NCBI GenBank assembly: GCA_964606895.1
Contig: CAZSHX010000102.1
Span: 1 to 12,215 of the forward strand
DNA from: CAZSHX01 sp964606895
Lineage (GTDB): Bacteria > Bacteroidota > Ignavibacteria > Kapaibacteriales > UBA2268
Reading direction: 5' to 3'
DNA length: 12,215 nucleotides
The notes beneath the pieces are model-generated. The model made no database searches. It was given only the letters and a program-made list of their open reading frames with translations, and was not told the DNA's origin. Both the position numbers and the translations under genes were made by a program. Positions 6,034 to 10,086 of the stretch are shown piece by piece (position 1 is the stretch's first letter; every line of letters starts with the position of its first letter).

Positions 6034-8229
6034 TCAATATACTGTATATCTCAAACCGAAATATATCATTCTACCCATAATCGGTCCCCAAATCATTGAA
6101 CTGTCGAAGTATTCACTATAAGGTTTCATGTGGGCTAAAATCGGGTGATGCTGCATGAAATTACCCAGATTCTCGCCGCCAAGGTAAACCTCCAGCGTAC
6201 CAAGATTTTTAGTTATCTGACCATGATAAAGACCGTAAGCAGGAAATTCGCTCGGCTTCTGATACTGTGTCGGATTCGAACTCGTGTTGGGAATTCTGCC
6301 TCTTCCGTTGTACTCTGCAGTAAAGTCAAATTTCCAGTCATTTTTACCTATTGTATAAGCAACATTCAAAAATGCTTTCTGCCGGCTTACTAACGGTTTT
6401 GTAGTAAATTCATTGTTAATTGTCATCCGGACATCATTCAATCTGAAAGCAGTGGTAATCTCAAGTTTTTTAATCGGTTCAAACATCAAATCCACCTGGA
6501 AGCTGTTGGAATAAGACTTCCCCTTCAAATTATAAAAATGAACTGCATGAACATCCTGATCCATGTCAATGATTATCTGATTAACAAAATCAGTCCTGTA
6601 AAACTCGGCATTTGCTGTGAAGTCCAAACCGAAAAGTTCGAACTGGGCGGTTCCGTTCAATCCGGAGTTCCATGCTTCCTCCGGTCTGAGTTTTTCATCA
6701 ACCGAAAATACTCTCGAGCTTGCAAGTAAACTTGAGTTCTCGGCAAATATTGAAGGTGTGTGATAACCTTTTCCCGCTGAAGCACGGAAAGCAATCTTAT
6801 CGGTAAGATTATATCTTAAGTGAATCCTTGGTGTCCAAAAAGTACCGTAAAGATTGTGATAATCAGCTCGGAATCCTCCGATAACTGACAGATTCGTTAT
6901 TCCGCTGTAAACGTATTCAATATAAGCACCGGGAACGGATTCCGTTCTTGAAAAGCTTGAATCTTTAAACCTTTCCTGATATTCATCATATTGATAGGTG
7001 GCTCCGACAGAAAGTTTGTGTTTTTCCGGTACAAGCTCGGCATCATAAAGTACTTGCAACATTCCGTTTGTCTGCTTGCCGTTATATATATTCCTTCCGT
7101 AAAGCGAAGCCTGGTCGTGATAGAAGCCTGAAACTATAGTTCCAAGCGAAGTATTATTATTAAATACGAAACCGTTTTTAGCAAAAAAATCGTATCTTTG
7201 AGTTTTAATGTCAATTCCAAAGAGATTTGGTTTGTCACCGCCTGTGTAATATGCTTTCTGACCGCCCTGACGATCTTCATAAAGTGCTTTCACGCCGAAT
7301 TTCGATTCATAACCGTCGCCATGATAATTCCATCTGTTGAAAACATTGATTTGGCTAACCATTGGTTTATCCAAAAATGAATCGTTATTCTCGTCAAGTT
7401 TGTTTTTGAACATATTTCCATGCACAAAGAGCATAGTCGTAAGTTTATCGGTAACGTTTACCCCTGCATTAAAGTTTCCTTCAACTCTGCCATATTGGTC
7501 GCCATAAACATTAGCAAAGAATTTTTCTGATGTTTCAGGCTTTTTGTATTCAACATTGATTTGACCGGTAATTGATTCATATCCGGTAGAAACCGAAGCG
7601 GCACCTTTAGAAATCTGAATTGATTCCATCCATGAACCCGGCACGTAGTTCAAACCAAATGTTTGAGCCAAACCGCGGAAACTCGGAATTTTTTCATTCA
7701 GCATCTGAATGTAAATTCCCTGCAATCCTAAAAGCTGAATCTGCTTTGCACCCGTCAACGCATCGCTATAAGAAACATCAACCGACGGATTTGTTTGAAA
7801 GCTTTCCGAAAGATTACAGCAAGCCGCTTTCAGAAGTCCCTTTTTGGTTATGGTTGTTGTATTGATTTCTGATTTGGATATAAGAAGACTTGGCTGGTCT
7901 CCTTCAACAATAACATCAGAAGTCTTCAGGCTTGATTGAAGTACAATTTCCAAATCGTCCTGATTCTCCGGAATGTCCAATGTGTCTTTTTTGTATCCTG
8001 TGTAACTTACAACCAATTTAGAAGTTGATTTCACTCTTTCAAGTTTGAAATCGCCGTTTTTATCGGAATAAGCTCCTGCCTTAGTTCCGAGCCATTGCAA
8101 TGTGGCATTTGGAAGAGGAATTTTCTTGTTCTCGCCTTCATCCCCAAACACAACGCCTTTAATCTGTGCGGCGTTCAGGCTTAAATTCGCCAGAATTGCA
8201 ATAATCATTATATATAATATTCTTTTCAT
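6034..8229 (-). CDS. TonB-dependent receptor with AACC-type plug, likely metal (copper) uptake
   Basis: The product is 731 residues. The signal peptide ends SLNA-AQ (about residue 21). A carboxypeptidase-regulatory-like domain (about 22-100; GVVFGDEGENKKIPLPNATL) precedes the plug (about 105-230), which contains LKAACCNLSESFQTNPSVD (Cys127, Cys128) and GAKQIQLLGLQGIYIQML, a signature of a receptor subgroup of this phylum. The beta-barrel fills about 230-731 and ends in GLRYTVY. Near the C-terminus there is a cluster of His and Met: MQHHPILAHM (692-701), then Met712, Met718 and Met721. The start is at 8229, where GAGGG lies just upstream; an ATG 20 codons earlier lacks a signal peptide. No SusD partner follows, arguing against glycan uptake. 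Its neighbours, a cysteine-rich protein and an HMA carrier, point to a metal or metal complex. Copper is the most likely ligand but is inferred; iron or another metal complex is possible. Confidence 0.95.
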   Translation of the reverse strand: MKRILYIMIIAILANLSLNAAQIKGVVFGDEGENKKIPLPNATLQWLGTKAGAYSDKNGDFKLERVKSTSKLVVSYTGYKKDTLDIPENQDDLEIVLQSSLKTSDVIVEGDQPSLLISKSEINTTTITKKGLLKAACCNLSESFQTNPSVDVSYSDALTGAKQIQLLGLQGIYIQMLNEKIPSFRGLAQTFGLNYVPGSWMESIQISKGAASVSTGYESITGQINVEYKKPETSEKFFANVYGDQYGRVEGNFNAGVNVTDKLTTMLFVHGNMFKNKLDENNDSFLDKPMVSQINVFNRWNYHGDGYESKFGVKALYEDRQGGQKAYYTGGDKPNLFGIDIKTQRYDFFAKNGFVFNNNTSLGTIVSGFYHDQASLYGRNIYNGKQTNGMLQVLYDAELVPEKHKLSVGATYQYDEYQERFKDSSFSRTESVPGAYIEYVYSGITNLSVIGGFRADYHNLYGTFWTPRIHLRYNLTDKIAFRASAGKGYHTPSIFAENSSLLASSRVFSVDEKLRPEEAWNSGLNGTAQFELFGLDFTANAEFYRTDFVNQIIIDMDQDVHAVHFYNLKGKSYSNSFQVDLMFEPIKKLEITTAFRLNDVRMTINNEFTTKPLVSRQKAFLNVAYTIGKNDWKFDFTAEYNGRGRIPNTSSNPTQYQKPSEFPAYGLYHGQITKNLGTLEVYLGGENLGNFMQHHPILAHMKPYSEYFDSSMIWGPIMGRMIYFGLRYTVY

Positions 8230-8297
8230 TTTTCCCTCAAAATAATTGTGTTCACAATCAGCACCATACTGACTATAAATAATTGTCAATAAACGGT

Positions 8298-8807
8298 TTA
8301 CACCGCTGAGGGAGAATCCGAATCAAGATTGGAAGTTGTCTGAATGTAATGAATAATCTGTGTGGGTGGCGAAGCACCATAATATACGATGTCTTTAATT
8401 TTGGAATTAATTTTAAAACTTGTTGATTTCTGCAAATCAATATGATAAACAAATCCCGAAAGAACAGAAAAATTAATTTTAATAATATCAGGATTGGTAA
8501 ATGTATCCTCAATTGCAATCCTTTGTACTGTATTAGAACAACAGCTTACCTGATTGAAACCTTCGCCATCAGATTCATCGTTACACTCTGCAACTTCATC
8601 TTCACAGCAGGACTTTGGTGCAACCTCAGTTTCACAGCAAGATTCCTTCGGCTCAGACTCATGTTCGCATTTCTTTTCGACAAACAGAGAAACATTCTCA
8701 TTGTTCGAAGATTTGCAGATATGATAATTGATGTCAATCCCTACAGCAGTCAGGGGAAAAACAATCAGTAACAAAACTGAAACAATATTTAAAATTATTC
8801 TTTTCAT
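8298..8807 (-). CDS. Cysteine-rich exported protein, HYC_CC_PP-like
   Basis: The product is 169 residues. A signal peptide or N-terminal anchor (MKRIILNIVSVLLLIVFPL) is followed by NYHICKSS (His29, Cys31) and then by an acidic, cysteine-rich stretch: Cys47, CC57-58, CC67-68, Cys75 and CC89-90. A later ASPPTQ (Pro147-148) completes the motif order H-x-C / CC / PP that gives the HYC_CC_PP family of Bacteroidota its name. Residues 55-64 and 65-74 are a tandem duplication (ESCCETEVAP / KSCCEDEVAE). It is the first gene of the metal set, 68 bases before the TonB receptor. I infer a periplasmic or surface protein that binds soft metal ions through Cys pairs. The family has no settled biochemical function that I know of. 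The start is the only Met before the signal peptide; no Shine-Dalgarno sequence is visible. Confidence 0.8.
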   Translation of the reverse strand: MKRIILNIVSVLLLIVFPLTAVGIDINYHICKSSNNENVSLFVEKKCEHESEPKESCCETEVAPKSCCEDEVAECNDESDGEGFNQVSCCSNTVQRIAIEDTFTNPDIIKINFSVLSGFVYHIDLQKSTSFKINSKIKDIVYYGASPPTQIIHYIQTTSNLDSDSPSAV

Positions 8808-8907
8808 TTTTACAAATTAACGTTTTTTAGTGTATTTTGTTGCATTGACAAACGGAAAATCAATTTCTGTGTTTATTCTGGTTTTTTTAATCTTGTAACC
8901 ATTATTC

Positions 8908-9035
8908 AAATTGCATCTTTTTATGTTTTCTGCAAATGATGCAAATATTTTCCACCTAACCCATTGATATTATTTCAAATAACGAAATTTGAGCCATTGC
9001 ATCTTTGGATGCAAAATGATGCAAAGATGCAATTT
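8908..9035 (-). repeat. MITE-like element, copy 3 (inverted)
   Basis: This 128-bp copy of the unit at 426-555 is in opposite orientation. Its ends are AAATTGCATCTTT (8908-8920) and AAAGATGCAATTT (9023-9035), a perfect 13-bp terminal inverted repeat. The core TTATTTCAAATAACG (8971-8985) and CACCTAACCCATTGAT (8953-8968) are the reverse complement of the other copies. No reading frame of note. It forms the inner end of the right arm of the long inverted repeat. Confidence 0.75.
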
Positions 9036-9171
9036 TTACCGCACTCTCCAAGAATGGAGAGGGCTGGGATGAGGTTGACTAACTATCATTTCAATGAACG
9101 AATTCAAAAGCAATAAACGAAAATAATGATTATTTATTGCTATGGGAATAAGGTAAGATATATTAATCTTC

Positions 9172-9193
9172 GGTCAGGAGTTGCCTCCTGACC
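9172..9193. repeat. Perfect 9-bp hairpin with 4-base loop
   Basis: GGTCAGGAG (9172-9180), loop TTGC, CTCCTGACC (9185-9193). No T run follows, so a terminator is unlikely. The counterpart in the left arm (52-72) keeps the hairpin although its right half differs. It resembles REP-type palindromes that are recognised as single-stranded DNA. Confidence 0.8.
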
Positions 9194-9257
9194 TCATAGA
9201 TTTATTGAATTTTAATACAGCAAGTTGAAGACGGCAGGAGGGAACTAAAATCAGGTC

Positions 9258-9320
9258 GCTCCTACGGAGCTAAATTGTTTTAAAATTTAGTTTTCTACAA
9301 ATAGTTTGCTCCTACGGAGC
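9258..9320 (+). repeat. REP-like unit A (two GCTCCTACGGAGC palindromes)
   Basis: Two identical 13-base palindromes, GCTCC-TAC-GGAGC at 9258-9270 and 9308-9320, start 50 bases apart, with CTACAAATAGTTT just before the second. Same layout and orientation as unit C (10011-10074) and inverse of unit B (9473-9534). A preceding TCAGGTC (9251-9257) matches TCAGTCC before unit C. Confidence 0.85.
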
Positions 9321-9408
9321 ATATAGGATTTGATACGTCTTGCCCCGGATGGGTTTGATACTTGTATAATAATTACCTACGAAGCATATAAGATTCGATA
9401 GGTCATAA
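9308..9408 (+). repeat. Partial, decayed duplication of the REP-like unit
   Basis: The second palindrome of unit A and the 20 or so bases that follow it (GCATATAGGATTTGATACGTC, 9318-9338) recur in altered form at 9373-9404, where the palindrome is damaged (TACCTACGAAGC) and is followed by ATATAAGATTCGATAGGTC. The two copies are about 65 bases apart in direct orientation. The rest of the stretch to 9472 shows nothing I recognise. Confidence 0.55.
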
Positions 9409-9472
9409 TCTTGCAATTTAATCTTTGAATGGAGTTATTGCTATTTATTTTTAAAAATGAATATTTTCTATT

Positions 9473-9534
9473 GCTCCGTAGGAGCGAACTGTTTGTAGTA
9501 ATTTTCTCACTGCATATTCAAGCTCCGTAGGAGC
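9473..9534 (-). repeat. REP-like unit B (inverted), 3' of the transposase gene
   Basis: Two palindromes GCTCC-GTA-GGAGC at 9473-9485 and 9522-9534, 49 bases start to start, with GAACTGTTTGTAG (9486-9498) after the first: the reverse complement of the arrangement in units A and C. It ends four bases before the transposase stop codon. Confidence 0.85.
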
Positions 9535-9537
9535 GTC

Positions 9538-9999
9538 CTATTCAATCCATTTAAAAAGATATTCATCCTTATATTCAGTTTGAAATTTTTTTAATAAATC
9601 TATATATTCCTCTTTGAATGTCCTTTTTTTGTGGTGTTTTTCCTGATTATTGATATATTTTATGACTTTGTCAATCTGACTTCTTGAATATGAAAATGCA
9701 CCATAGCCTTCCTGCCAATTGAATTTTCCGACTATCCATCTGTTTTGATTAATAAATTTTGATGAAGCGGCTTTTACATCTCGTATTAATTCTGAAATTG
9801 ATATTGTGGAATTGAGACTTATCAGCAGATGCGAATGGTCTGGCATACAATATATTGAAAGCAATTTTTGTTCGCGGTTTTGCACAATACCTGTTATATA
9901 CTTTTGCAATTCTTCGCGATATTTCTCTGGAATCAGGTTTTGCCTGCCTTGTACGGAGAATATTAGATGAATAAATATTTGTGTATAAGTATTTGCCAT
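9538..9999 (-). CDS. tnpA: IS200/IS605-type Y1 transposase (RAYT-like)
   Basis: The product is 153 residues, the usual size for IS200-like enzymes. It opens TYTQIFIHLIFSVQGRQN and has the metal-binding H-x-H motif in CMPDHSHLLISL (His55, His57). The catalytic tyrosine is probably Tyr115 in KVIKYINNQEKHHKK. The C-terminal part, FKEEYIDLLKKFQTEYKDEYLF, is typical of this subgroup. Such enzymes cut and join single-stranded DNA at hairpins. The frame is intact and the known catalytic residues are present, so it may be active. The start ATG (9997-9999) has no strong ribosome site; the nearest purine-rich stretch lies within the flanking palindrome. Association with three copies of a palindromic repeat favours a RAYT or REP-producing role over a simple IS200, though the two classes grade into one another. 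Confidence 0.93.
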   Translation of the reverse strand: MANTYTQIFIHLIFSVQGRQNLIPEKYREELQKYITGIVQNREQKLLSIYCMPDHSHLLISLNSTISISELIRDVKAASSKFINQNRWIVGKFNWQEGYGAFSYSRSQIDKVIKYINNQEKHHKKRTFKEEYIDLLKKFQTEYKDEYLFKWIE

Positions 10000-10010
10000 A
10001 ATATCAGTCC

Positions 10011-10074
10011 GCTCCTACGGAGCTTAATTGTTTAAAATTATTTTTTTTCTACAAACAGTTTGCTCCTACGGAGC
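10011..10074 (+). repeat. REP-like unit C, 5' of the transposase gene
   Basis: Palindromes GCTCCTACGGAGC at 10011-10023 and 10062-10074, 51 bases start to start, with CTACAAACAGTTT (10049-10061) before the second. It lies between the transposase start and the methyltransferase stop codon (10087-10089), so a transcript of the latter would carry these hairpins at its 3' end. Confidence 0.87.
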
Positions 10075-10086
10075 ATTTCCTACATT

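Larger units (their letters stand above)
8908..9244 (-). repeat. Right arm of the long imperfect inverted repeat
   Basis: This arm is the reverse complement counterpart of 1-345. It contains, left to right, the MITE-like copy 3, a CTCTCC/GGAGAG hairpin (9044-9061), GAGGTTGACTAACTA (9070-9084), ATTATTTATTGCTATGGGAATAAGGTAAG, the strong GGTCAGGAG hairpin (9172-9193), and the terminal GGAGGGAA (9237-9244). Together with 9245-9537, the 730 bases between the cysteine-rich protein gene and the transposase hold only repeats: I find no protein or RNA gene in them. Confidence 0.8.
9473..10074 (-). mobile_element. IS200/RAYT-like element: transposase between inverted REP-like units
   Basis: A single transposase gene (9538-9999) fills the space between REP-like unit B and unit C, which face each other in opposite orientation, with only 3 and 11 bases between the coding region and the palindromes. 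The whole is about 600 bp. This is the layout expected for a Y1 tyrosine transposase with the hairpins it recognises; unit A, further left, would be an extra copy without a transposase. The exact ends are not defined by a target duplication, which this enzyme class does not make. Confidence 0.75.

Noticed and set aside
7620..7865. Plus-strand and alternative-frame short frames inside the TonB receptor and neighbours
   Set aside because: All lie within well-supported genes on the minus strand and show no family features; treated as shadows.
6034..8229. SusC-type glycan uptake receptor
   Set aside because: There is no SusD gene beside it, the length is shorter than usual for SusC, and the neighbours are metal-binding proteins.
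8230..8289. Upstream ATG at 8289 for the TonB receptor
   Set aside because: It adds 20 polar residues before the signal peptide, and a strong GAGGG site precedes the ATG at 8229.
8808..8907. A promoter for the metal set just upstream of 8807
   Set aside because: A promoter is expected here, but neither the TTTG/TAnnTTTG pattern nor a well-spaced sigma70 pair stands out, so none is annotated.
9172..9193. Hairpin as transcription terminator
   Set aside because: There is no T run on either side, and it lies inside repeat DNA away from any gene end.
9258..10074. CRISPR array formed by the repeated 13-mers
   Set aside because: The repeats are short palindromes in both orientations with similar, non-unique sequence between them, and no cas gene is present.
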